Origin: Aldehydirespirator sp965220345
GTDB taxonomy: Bacteria > Actinomycetota > Acidimicrobiia > Acidimicrobiales > Aldehydirespiratoraceae
Direction: 5' to 3'
Assembly: GCA_965220345.1 (NCBI GenBank)
Contig: OZ244822.1
Span: 1,674,001 to 1,738,000 of the forward strand
DNA: 64,000 nucleotides
The notes below the pieces were generated by a model. It saw only the letters and a list, made by a program, of their open reading frames with translations, ran no database searches and had not been told where the DNA came from. Below, one piece after another: positions 1 to 6,805 of the stretch. Position numbers and translations under genes: made by a program. How positions within the stretch are numbered: the first letter of the stretch is position 1; every line of letters begins with the position of its first letter.

Positions 1-267
1 TCAGGCACGGTCGGGATCGTGGCTTCGGTGAGCGACTCGTTTTGTGCGACTTGTGATCGGGTGCGTCTCACTGCTGACGGCCAGTTCCGCAACTGCCTGT
101 TCGCGGTTGACGAAACTGATCTTCGTGCTCTGCTGCGCTCTGGCGCCAGCGATGACGAGATAGCGGTTGCACTGGAGCGGTCGGTGGCCTCTAAATGGGC
201 TGGGCATCAGATCAACAGAGTGCATTTTGTGCGGCCGCATCGGTCTATGTCACAGATCGGCGGATGA
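1..267 (+). CDS. moaA: GTP 3',8-cyclase MoaA, C-terminal part (cut by window start)
   Basis: This is the C-terminal end of MoaA, the radical-SAM enzyme that with MoaC converts GTP to cyclic pyranopterin monophosphate in molybdenum-cofactor synthesis. The frame is open from base 1, so the radical-SAM half lies outside the window. The visible part has the second 4Fe-4S cluster motif of MoaA (FCATCDRVRLTADG followed by RNCLF) and the closing signature RPHRSMSQIGG, where the Gly-Gly tail takes part in catalysis in this family. The stop overlaps the moaC start as ATGA, so the two genes are translationally coupled. The identification is firm; only the length is truncated. Confidence 0.94.
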   Translation, partial: SGTVGIVASVSDSFCATCDRVRLTADGQFRNCLFAVDETDLRALLRSGASDDEIAVALERSVASKWAGHQINRVHFVRPHRSMSQIGG

Positions 268-761
268 CCAGCGGCGAAACTTTCGCGGGTTTCACCCATC
301 TTGACTCAGCGGGTCAGGCGCGTATGGTGGATGTTTCTGAGAAGCAGACCACGTTGCGCCGCGCGGTTGCTAAGGCCAGGGTGACTATGCAACCCGAAGT
401 TGTTCAGGCTTTGCGCGCTGGCACGATTAGCAAAGGCGATGTGTTGGCTGTGGCTCGGGTGGCGGGCATTCAAGCCGCTAAACGAACCTCAGAACTGATC
501 CCTTTATGTCACGCCCTGGCGCTGAGTTCGGTTGCTGTGAACTTTGAGATCAGCGAAGACGCGGTGAGCATTGAAGCCGTCGTTGAGACCGTTGATCGCA
601 CTGGTGTGGAGATGGAAGCCTTAACAGCTTGCAGTGTTGCGGCTTTGACTATTTATGACATGTGCAAGTCGCGTGACCGTGCTATGACCATAGGTGACAT
701 TGCACTTTGGGAGAAGTCAGGCGGACGCTCCGGCAGCTACCACCGCAACCCAGAATCGTAA
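264..761 (+). CDS. moaC: Cyclic pyranopterin monophosphate synthase MoaC
   Basis: MoaC acts after MoaA and rearranges 3',8-cyclo-GTP into cyclic pyranopterin monophosphate in the cytoplasm. I start it at the ATG that overlaps the moaA stop (ATGA), giving 165 residues, the usual length for the family; a longer frame starting at 195 would only add residues read out of frame over the end of moaA. Family motifs are intact: KRTSELIPLCHAL (about residues 73-85) and MEALTACSVAALTIYDMCK (about 117-135), which contains the conserved Asp and Lys of the active site. No further Moco genes follow, so the cluster here is only moaA-moaC. Confidence 0.95.
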   Translation: MTSGETFAGFTHLDSAGQARMVDVSEKQTTLRRAVAKARVTMQPEVVQALRAGTISKGDVLAVARVAGIQAAKRTSELIPLCHALALSSVAVNFEISEDAVSIEAVVETVDRTGVEMEALTACSVAALTIYDMCKSRDRAMTIGDIALWEKSGGRSGSYHRNPES

Positions 762-823
762 CCCAGAATAACGCGCCAAACCCCCACCATTAACATCTAA
801 AAACCTGGCAGTCTCGGAACAGG

Positions 824-1708
824 TCAGCGAGTAAGGGGTGACATCCATCGTGGGTGCATCCACGCAGCGCTGGTCTCGTGTTCCGTAAAGCACTCATCTT
901 CGTAGATATTTCCGCTGTAGACATTTTCGCCTTCATCGTCACCGCGGTGTTCGCCTGGCCCTATTGTGACCCAGTCACCAGAGGTCATTGGTCCATGCTC
1001 ACCCATCCAAAGCAAGTTGTCGGATTTGTTGAATCGAACCAGCGGACGGGCGAGCTTCAGAAAGTAGCGCACATGTGGAGGGTCGCTTGTTTCATCAATG
1101 TCAAAATCTCTGGCATCTTCAAAGTAGATACACGGCGGCTCAATCACGAGTATCCCATCAGAACCTATGTCGATTAAGGAACTCTTTGTACCGAATGGGA
1201 AGAGGCCTGCGAGCGGCACAGTGGCTGCGTAATCGGCTGGTGAAGTCATGATGGCGGCGAAGAAGGCAACGTGGGCTCGGCATTCTTCGCGAATGTATTT
1301 CAAACTGCTGTCGCTGTTCGGGATCCCGCCTGAGAAGCCAGCGATCACTACTTGGTCACCGTCGCCCAACAGTCCCGCGCCAGCTACGCTCAGCTTGTTA
1401 TTAGCAGGACTGTGCTCGGTCAGCAGTTTGGGCAGGCGTACCAAAGCGCGTAGCGTTTCGTGGGGCTTTAGCATAACGCCGTCACGCTGCGCTATATCAA
1501 GGTAGACGCATGATCCGTCAATGACGAGTGAGCCCGACCATTCTTGATATGCGCCCGACCACACAGCGAAGTCTATTTTCGGGTGATCGCTGTACATCCC
1601 CACGAGGGCATCACTTCTTGAATCCTCATTAGCTGAGCAGCCTACTATCAATGCAATGAGCAGAACGGCCGGTGCAAGTCCTCGAAAGTGGTTGATTATT
1701 GCGATCAT
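824..1708 (-). CDS. Putative lipoprotein with an internal duplication
   Basis: I do not recognise this 294-residue protein. It begins with a hydrophobic stretch and a lipobox (LIVGC, Cys24), so it is predicted to be exported and lipid-anchored. The mature part appears to hold two related halves. Around residues 59-150 the order is SLVIDGSCVYLD, a Leu/Arg-rich segment, GDGDQVVIAGF and EEC. Around 184-280 it is ILVIEPPCIYFED, a Leu/Arg-rich segment, SGDWVTIGPG and EDEC. Each half thus has one Cys after a buried strand and one in a closing EC motif, which could form disulfides. It is transcribed away from moaC and lies downstream of the large surface protein on the same strand. No function is assigned. 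Confidence 0.7.
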   Translation of the reverse strand: MIAIINHFRGLAPAVLLIALIVGCSANEDSRSDALVGMYSDHPKIDFAVWSGAYQEWSGSLVIDGSCVYLDIAQRDGVMLKPHETLRALVRLPKLLTEHSPANNKLSVAGAGLLGDGDQVVIAGFSGGIPNSDSSLKYIREECRAHVAFFAAIMTSPADYAATVPLAGLFPFGTKSSLIDIGSDGILVIEPPCIYFEDARDFDIDETSDPPHVRYFLKLARPLVRFNKSDNLLWMGEHGPMTSGDWVTIGPGEHRGDDEGENVYSGNIYEDECFTEHETSAAWMHPRWMSPLTR

Positions 1709-1762
1709 GGCTGTTGCCGAATTTGGTATTTGACGCTAATCAAGTGTGCGGCGACAGCTACG

Positions 1763-1812
1763 CGTTCTTGATGTAGTTGATGTGCTATATACGGTCAACT
1801 ACGTCAAGAACG
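1763..1812. terminator. 18-bp inverted repeat between two minus-strand genes
   Basis: The arms 1763-1780 (CGTTCTTGATGTAGTTGA) and 1795-1812 pair over 18 bp with one mismatch, around a 14-nt loop. It sits just past the stop of the large surface-protein gene (minus strand) and before the lipoprotein gene. That position suits a transcription terminator or RNA-processing hairpin, but no T-run follows on the minus strand, so a classic intrinsic terminator is not proven. Confidence 0.5.
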
Positions 1813-1818
1813 AGAAGT

Positions 1819-1855
1819 GGGGGTGCGGGGGGTGGGGTGGGGTGGGGTTAAGGGG
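1819..1855 (+). other. G-run cluster, possible G-quadruplex
   Basis: The + strand has consecutive runs of 5, 6, 4, 4, 4 and 5 G separated by one to four bases, directly next to the stop of the minus-strand surface-protein gene. Four or more close G-runs meet the usual sequence rule for an intramolecular G-quadruplex. On the mRNA strand of the neighbouring gene this is a C-rich 3' end, so any quadruplex would form in DNA, not in that transcript. Confidence 0.5.
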
Positions 1856-1856
1856 G

Positions 1857-4613
1857 TTAGTCGTTGTCTTTGATGGTTAGTGTGGCGGTTCCTTGGCCGA
1901 TGGTTGCGTTTTGTGGGTTTGTGAGTGTGATTTGTAGTGTTTCGTCGGGTTCTTTGATGTTGTCGTTTTTGATGATTATGAGTCCGGCGTTGCGGGTGAT
2001 TCCTGGCCGGAAGTGGATTGTTCCGGTGCGGTCTATGTAATCATCGTTTTTTGTGGCGTGGCCTGCGCCGGTGCCTGTTGTTTGGAGGTTGTATTGGATT
2101 CGTGCTGGTTTGTTGATTGGTTTGTTTAGTGTGACGTAGAATATGTAGAAGCTTGCTCCGCTGCCTTCGGTGTAGGTTCCGTCAGTTATTGAGAACTCGG
2201 CTGTATTAACAGCAGGCGGCGGTGGTGGCGGCGGCGGGTCGTCGTCGTCAGAGACCGTGACGGTTGCTGTTGATGCTGATGAGTTCAGGCTGTAACCGTT
2301 ACCGGCAGCTAATGTGACGGTTATTGATCCGTCGGGTTCGTCTGTAGTGTCACTGGTGGTGGTAACTGTGAGCGTGGCAGTGCCGCTGGTGGGGATCGTG
2401 ACGGTTTGTGAGCCTGTGGTCACTCCGTAGGCACCGTTAGCGGTGATGTTCACGGTTACGTCAAGGTTTGTGGCTGGGGCGGGGGTTGCGGTGAGCGTAA
2501 AGGTTGCGTTGTTGCCTTCGGTGATGTCAGCGTTGGCGCTGATAGCAATCTCAGGGGTGACTGGTACTGGGTCAACGGGCGGCACTGGGTCAACAGGCGG
2601 TGTTGGGTCTACGGGTGGCACTGGGTTTTCGGGTTGCGGGTTTTCGGCTGGTGGCGGGTTCGCTGCGAGGGCTTGCAACGCGGTCACGACCGGATCCCAG
2701 CGCACACTCCAATAAGTTCGCGCATGTTTTTGTGCTTCAGCAATAGTTATAGGGGTACCAGTGAAGCCGGGTACGCTTTCGCCGAAGGCGAGCAGTACTT
2801 GTTTCCAACGGTTAACGTGCGCGGCACCGTTAGAAGTTTCTGCTGCATAGCCTTGCACGTCAGTAATCAGGGTTTGCGGGACTGTGTAGGCAGGGGTTTT
2901 TATTGTGTCGTCGTTTTCGTTTTGGGGTTGAACCGTTTCTGAGTCCTGCGCTTGTGGTGGTGGGGCTGCTTCTAGCGCGGTGAGTGCTGTGACTACTGGG
3001 TTCCAGCGGGTCCAGCCTTTGTCTGCGTAGGTTTGCGCTTCAGCAGCAGTCATGGATGCTCCCGTGAACCCGGGCACGGTTTCGCCGAAAGCGACCAGTA
3101 CACGTTTCCAACGATTCACATGCGCGTCACCGTTGGATGTTTCAGCCGCATAAGAACGAACATCATCAACAAGACTTTGCGGTACCGTTTCTAAGCTGGT
3201 GATAGTGTCTTGGCCTCCTGCGACGACATAAACCGGTGAAATACCATACAGCGGAAATATGAAATGTGAGGAACCCGATTGTACATTAATCGGTTTAGCA
3301 ATGCCGGAATTAGTTAAGGAAGAGTCCCCGGCAATCACTCTACTTCCGCCAAGTGAGGTTCCATTGCCACTCCTGCCATTAGTTTGCGTGCCTGTCCAAA
3401 CACCTCGTAGACTGTTGGTGTAATTGTAGTTATGCGCCGATCCTTGCTCGTTGCGTCGGTTGCTCACTAAATAGTTTTCCCAGGCATTCGACCAGAAACC
3501 CATCCTGTCGGTGTTGCTGTAGTCTTGGCTTACACGTAGTCCATTCAGCCAGTACACTGGCGCTGCGATATCACCAGGCCGCATCAGTGTGTGAACACGA
3601 GCATGCACTGTGGGTGTTGATGCTACTGCCCGATATTTTGACGCGTGTTCTCGTATTGCTATATGACCACGACGTGCTGCGTTTTGCACGAAAGCGTCGT
3701 AATCCGCGATGTCTGCTGATGAGCCGTCACGACCTGTTGATGTTATAAACAACAACCGGAATCTGTCGCCCGATCCTATGCCGTCAGGGATCAGCGGCCA
3801 ATTCTGGGGCACCGCCTGCTGGCTGTTCACAGGGACCTTCGCCCACTCACGCAGATCGGTGATCGCGTCGGCTTGGGCAACATTTGGTGGGTTGGGGTTT
3901 TTGATGCACCATTGCACATAGCCGGTTTCTTTGATGCCGAGGTTACGAAAGAAGCTTCGCATGAACTGTTTATGAACCCCAGATTGGCCAGGAGTATCAA
4001 AACATATGCTATCAACATGAGTTCCAGAACGTTTCGGCATTGTTGATATGCCGTTAGTGAAAGACGGCCATGCTACGTCCCTTTTTTGTGCTGAGTTTCC
4101 GTTAACGTCTCTAGGGATCATAGTCAAACCGAAGCTTTTCGACCCATGATCTTTATAGATAGTCTCGCTGCCGCCAGCTAGCAGCGCATCAAGCTGGATT
4201 TCCTCGGTGTGGTAGTAGGTACGGGCTACTCCTACACATGAACGTGGGTTTGGGTGACTTGTTGTCTTACCTTCGAAAGTGAAAGTCACCGGGTCTAGAT
4301 AGTGGCCTCCTTCGCATCGGTTTGTGTTGCTGGTGTTTTTGTTGGGGTTTTTGGCTTGCAGCGATACTGACCAAACACGATCTGCTTTTACTTCGCATCG
4401 CAGTTCTTCAGCATCAGACTGCGTTCCTGTGCAATCCGCTACATAGTTAGAGTAATTCACTAACCATTGTGGTAGGTAGCGTACGCCGTTGGGTTGGGTT
4501 CGCCATCCGCCTTGCGCTACAGCAGGAGCGACAGACACAACCCCCAACAACGCTGCCACAAGCGCAGCAGCTACAAAACAACCCCACAAATGCCACCTGA
4601 GCCGCCGACACAT
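1857..4613 (-). CDS. Large secreted surface protein with Calx-beta domains
   Basis: This 918-residue protein starts with a signal peptide (hydrophobic core, cleavage likely after APAVA near residue 33). Next come a Cys-containing N-terminal region and a region at about 279-466 beginning IPDGIGSGDRFRLLFITS, typical of large exported proteins of marine bacteria as I recall them. Two copies follow of a roughly 75-residue module (VPQSLVDDVRSYAAETSNG ... WNPVVTALTALEA, about 476-551 and 588-660). A Pro-rich VPPVDP spacer, a Calx-beta domain (about 684-790), a poly-Asp/poly-Pro hinge and a second Calx-beta-like domain up to the C-terminus complete it. Calx-beta domains usually bind calcium in adhesins. 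There is no sorting motif. The ATG at 4613 lacks a good ribosome site; a start with an excellent one lies upstream in another frame (see 4615-4707). Confidence 0.85.
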   Translation of the reverse strand: MCRRLRWHLWGCFVAAALVAALLGVVSVAPAVAQGGWRTQPNGVRYLPQWLVNYSNYVADCTGTQSDAEELRCEVKADRVWSVSLQAKNPNKNTSNTNRCEGGHYLDPVTFTFEGKTTSHPNPRSCVGVARTYYHTEEIQLDALLAGGSETIYKDHGSKSFGLTMIPRDVNGNSAQKRDVAWPSFTNGISTMPKRSGTHVDSICFDTPGQSGVHKQFMRSFFRNLGIKETGYVQWCIKNPNPPNVAQADAITDLREWAKVPVNSQQAVPQNWPLIPDGIGSGDRFRLLFITSTGRDGSSADIADYDAFVQNAARRGHIAIREHASKYRAVASTPTVHARVHTLMRPGDIAAPVYWLNGLRVSQDYSNTDRMGFWSNAWENYLVSNRRNEQGSAHNYNYTNSLRGVWTGTQTNGRSGNGTSLGGSRVIAGDSSLTNSGIAKPINVQSGSSHFIFPLYGISPVYVVAGGQDTITSLETVPQSLVDDVRSYAAETSNGDAHVNRWKRVLVAFGETVPGFTGASMTAAEAQTYADKGWTRWNPVVTALTALEAAPPPQAQDSETVQPQNENDDTIKTPAYTVPQTLITDVQGYAAETSNGAAHVNRWKQVLLAFGESVPGFTGTPITIAEAQKHARTYWSVRWDPVVTALQALAANPPPAENPQPENPVPPVDPTPPVDPVPPVDPVPVTPEIAISANADITEGNNATFTLTATPAPATNLDVTVNITANGAYGVTTGSQTVTIPTSGTATLTVTTTSDTTDEPDGSITVTLAAGNGYSLNSSASTATVTVSDDDDPPPPPPPPAVNTAEFSITDGTYTEGSGASFYIFYVTLNKPINKPARIQYNLQTTGTGAGHATKNDDYIDRTGTIHFRPGITRNAGLIIIKNDNIKEPDETLQITLTNPQNATIGQGTATLTIKDND

Positions 4614-4614
4614 G

Positions 4615-4707
4615 CTAACAACCCCGCGGGGGGGGGGTAGTCAGCCCAACCGACACCACAGAACCCTCAACAGGTGAACCCAACAAACGCTTCACAGCAT
4701 CCAACAT
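4615..4707 (-). CDS. Upstream start with strong SD: leader peptide or shifted N-terminus of the surface protein
   Basis: On the minus strand a perfect AGGAGG (4714-4719) precedes an ATG at 4705-4707. The frame gives 30 residues (MLDAVKRLLGSPVEGSVVSV, then GLTTPPPRGC) and stops at TAG (4615-4617), one base before the ATG of the surface-protein frame. The frame crosses a run of ten G (C on this strand). With nine bases in that run it would read straight into the surface protein. So this is either the true N-terminus cut off by a one-base length change, or a leader peptide whose stop allows re-initiation at TAGCATG. I cannot separate slippage, a coupling design and a base-calling error. Confidence 0.55.
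   Translation of the reverse strand: MLDAVKRLLGSPVEGSVVSVGLTTPPPRGC
4628..4637. repeat. Run of ten G in the 5' region of the surface-protein gene
   Basis: Ten consecutive G on the + strand lie between the SD-bearing ATG (4707) and the ATG of the long frame (4613). The distance between the two starts is 94 bases, one more than a multiple of three. Loss of one G, or gain of two, therefore joins the two frames. Homopolymers of this length are typical slippage sites in phase-variable surface genes and also typical sequencing-error sites. Confidence 0.75.
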
Positions 4708-4720
4708 GGCGAACCTCCTA

Positions 4721-5198
4721 AACAGCCCCACCAAACAGGCAGGAACCATCGCTATCTATCACAAACCTAACCCTAACACACCCCAACCCCAAACACGCAA
4801 ACGGGAAGCAAACGCCTCGGCGGGCGTGTCGCCAGTGCGCTCGTTAGCGAACAGATCCCCCTCCGTCTCCCCCACAAACTCAGAGACCTCGGCGGTCTGC
4901 TGCGGCTGTCATCCCGTTAACGGGTGAGGCACGTAGGCAGTGAACGTGCCGCTGCGCCGTTCCTTCGGCAGAGGAACTATCAATCATGCTGAGGTCAGGA
5001 TCAGTGACACGAATGTCTTCAAGGCCGATCATGCGCTTGAGACACTAGGGATCCACCACTTGCGGTCACGCGTATGTCATTGTGTATAAACCGACGTTGG
5101 CATGTACGGGTCATTCAGGGCGGGCAGTGCGGTGCGTTCAGGCGCATTGTGCTGCGCGGTGTCGGTGACCCATAAATGCTAACGAATAGGAGCAAACG
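4721..5198. other. Gene-poor stretch with remnants of reading frame
   Basis: No convincing gene is visible in this stretch of almost 480 bases. It must hold the promoter of the minus-strand surface-protein gene and that of the plus-strand membrane protein at 5199, but I see no clear -35/-10 pair. A perfect 12-bp palindrome (CCCGTTAACGGG) lies at 4913-4924. On the minus strand, two adjacent open pieces between about 5035 and 4750 read as plausible protein (MIGLEDIRVTDPDLSMIDSS and, after a frame change, EFVGETEGDLFANERTGDTP). This suggests a decayed gene. Confidence 0.35.
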
Positions 5199-5807
5199 GT
5201 GACCCTGATCGTTTTAACAGTGCTAGTCGCCGCCTGGCTTGGCTACTTCGCGATGTGGTTTCGCGACAGGCGCGAGTCGCGTGCTGCGCGAAGCGACGGC
5301 ATGATTGACACCAGCCAATACCTAGATCTACCCTTCGGTTCTTACCGCAGCGCTCGTAGTGTGCAGGCAGGTGCAGTGCAGGTAGGCGTTGTGCAGGTAG
5401 GCGTAGGTGGGACAGGTGCAGTTGGGGCTGCGAGCCAACGGAATCTTGCAGATAAGAATCTTGTAGACAAGAGACAGCGAAGCTTTGATGACACCGGGAC
5501 GAGAAGCGTCGTTGATTTGCTTGAAGCTCCCCGCACTCCGCAGCAGGCTTTGCGTCGTCGTCGCCATATTGCTGCCTGGCTTGTCGGCGTGGCTCTGCTG
5601 TCGCTGATGTTTGTCCCCAGCCTCGGGACTACAGCACTGGCGATGCATGTGATTGTTGATGTGGTGTTGATCTTGTTCCTGTTCGGCATGGCTCAACGCC
5701 AGCAAGCCGAAACTGGGAATCTGGCTGAAGTGAGAGTGCTTTATCCCAACCATCCCGTTTTCGGCAACGTAGTTGACATGCCTCAAAGGCGTGTCGTCAA
5801 TGGCTGA
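5199..5807 (+). CDS. Small membrane protein, SepX/GlpR-like (tentative)
   Basis: This 202-residue protein starts with GTG at 5199, placed by an AGGAG site seven bases upstream. It has one N-terminal membrane segment (LIVLTVLVAAWLGYFAMWF) followed by Arg-rich residues, and a low-complexity linker with a Gly/Val/Gln repeat (QAGAVQVGVVQVGVGGTG). An RRRR stop-transfer signal precedes two closely spaced hydrophobic segments (about 124-165) and a soluble tail. This layout resembles the actinobacterial divisome protein SepX/GlpR, which is often encoded near molybdenum-cofactor genes, as here. The resemblance is by architecture and position, not by a sequence motif I can point to, so the name stays tentative. 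Confidence 0.6.
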   Translation: MTLIVLTVLVAAWLGYFAMWFRDRRESRAARSDGMIDTSQYLDLPFGSYRSARSVQAGAVQVGVVQVGVGGTGAVGAASQRNLADKNLVDKRQRSFDDTGTRSVVDLLEAPRTPQQALRRRRHIAAWLVGVALLSLMFVPSLGTTALAMHVIVDVVLILFLFGMAQRQQAETGNLAEVRVLYPNHPVFGNVVDMPQRRVVNG

Positions 5808-5980
5808 TCTCCCCTCGGTGATTCATGTTTTCGTTGGGACCAAAGCCCAATACATAAAGCTGTCACCGCGCCCGACAAGGGGGAACTCAAACTCGACATG
5901 TGGTGACGAGTTGTCCCGCAGCGGATGCCGTTTCCAACGATGAATATTCTCCTAGAATGTTGTGGTCTTAGGAGGCGCAT

Positions 5981-6544
5981 ATGACTGTTGCCGAAGCGAC
6001 CATGACCGACCTGTTGACCGCTGATGACCTGCTGCGCCTGCACAGCAAAGGCGTGCGCGGTGAACTGATCAGGGGGGTGCTGCACGAAACCATGAGTTCT
6101 GGAGTTCGACACGGCAAGATCGTGATGAGCCTTGGTTATGAGCTGGGTGCGTTCGTCAAGCCCCAGAGGCTTGGGACGTTGGTGGGTTCGGATTCGGGTG
6201 TGTGGCTTGAACATGATCCTGACACTGTTCGTGAGCCCGACCTCGCCTTCTTCTCGGCTGGCATCATGCCTCTCGACGCTGACGTTCCGGGATACGCCGA
6301 AGTGGTGCCCGAGCTTGTGGTGGAGATCCGTTCGCCTTCTGACAGCCGCCGCGAGGTGCACGACAAGGCACGCATGTGGATCAGCCACGGCGTTCGGCTG
6401 GTGTGGGTGATCCACCCCGACACTCGCAGCGTCGACGTTCACAGCGCCGACCGTTCCGTGTCAACCGTCGTCGGCGAGGCCGAACTCGACGGCTTCGATG
6501 TCCTGCCGGGCTTCAGGTGCGCCCTCGCTGAAGTATTCGGCTGA
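5981..6544 (+). CDS. Uma2 family (DUF820) restriction-endonuclease-fold protein
   Basis: This 187-residue protein belongs to the Uma2/DUF820 family, which has a PD-(D/E)XK nuclease fold. Visible family marks are the N-terminal TADDLLRLHSKGVRGELIRG, the acidic VREPDLAFF around residue 85, PELVVEIRSPSD around 108-119, and a Lys in VHDKARMW. Together these supply the acidic residues and lysine of the nuclease site. A strong AGGAGG five bases before the ATG fixes the start. These genes are common in cyanobacteria and actinobacteria as solitary copies, and their biological role is not established. It stands alone between the membrane protein and tRNA-Ala. Confidence 0.85.
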   Translation: MTVAEATMTDLLTADDLLRLHSKGVRGELIRGVLHETMSSGVRHGKIVMSLGYELGAFVKPQRLGTLVGSDSGVWLEHDPDTVREPDLAFFSAGIMPLDADVPGYAEVVPELVVEIRSPSDSRREVHDKARMWISHGVRLVWVIHPDTRSVDVHSADRSVSTVVGEAELDGFDVLPGFRCALAEVFG

Positions 6545-6675
6545 CCCAGCCCAGCTGGTCGTCGGCCTGTGAACGTTGCGAGCTTGAGCGGGTAGCCCGT
6601 GGCCCGAGCGGCCCGTGAGCGGAGCGAACAAGAGCGGGGAGCAGCGGCCCGGCAGGTTAGGCTTGGGGTTCCTGC

Positions 6676-6751
6676 GGGGGTGTAGCTCAGTTGGTAGAGC
6701 GCCTCGGTCGCATCGAGGAGGCCAGGGGTTCAAATCCCCTCACCTCCACCA
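6676..6751 (+). tRNA. tRNA-Ala (anticodon CGC)
   Basis: A full 76-base cloverleaf can be drawn: 7-bp acceptor stem, D arm GCTC/GAGC, anticodon stem CCTCG/CGAGG around loop GTCGCAT, T arm AGGGG-TTCAAAT-CCCCT, and an encoded CCA end. Bases 34-36 read CGC, which decodes GCG (Ala). The acceptor stem has a G-U wobble at pair 3:70, the classic identity element of alanine tRNA, which supports the assignment independently of the anticodon. Confidence 0.96.
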
Positions 6752-6805
6752 CGCGGGCCGCTGTCAAGGCCAGCTGCCTAAGACGCTGCCTCCCAGCAGA
6801 GCGTT

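Noticed and set aside
4987..5049. 20-codon plus-strand frame in the gap before 5199
   Set aside because: No ribosome site, too short, no conservation cue.
5783..6442. Minus-strand frame of 219 codons over the Uma2 gene
   Set aside because: His/Arg-rich shadow without motifs; the opposite strand has a strong ribosome site and family motifs.
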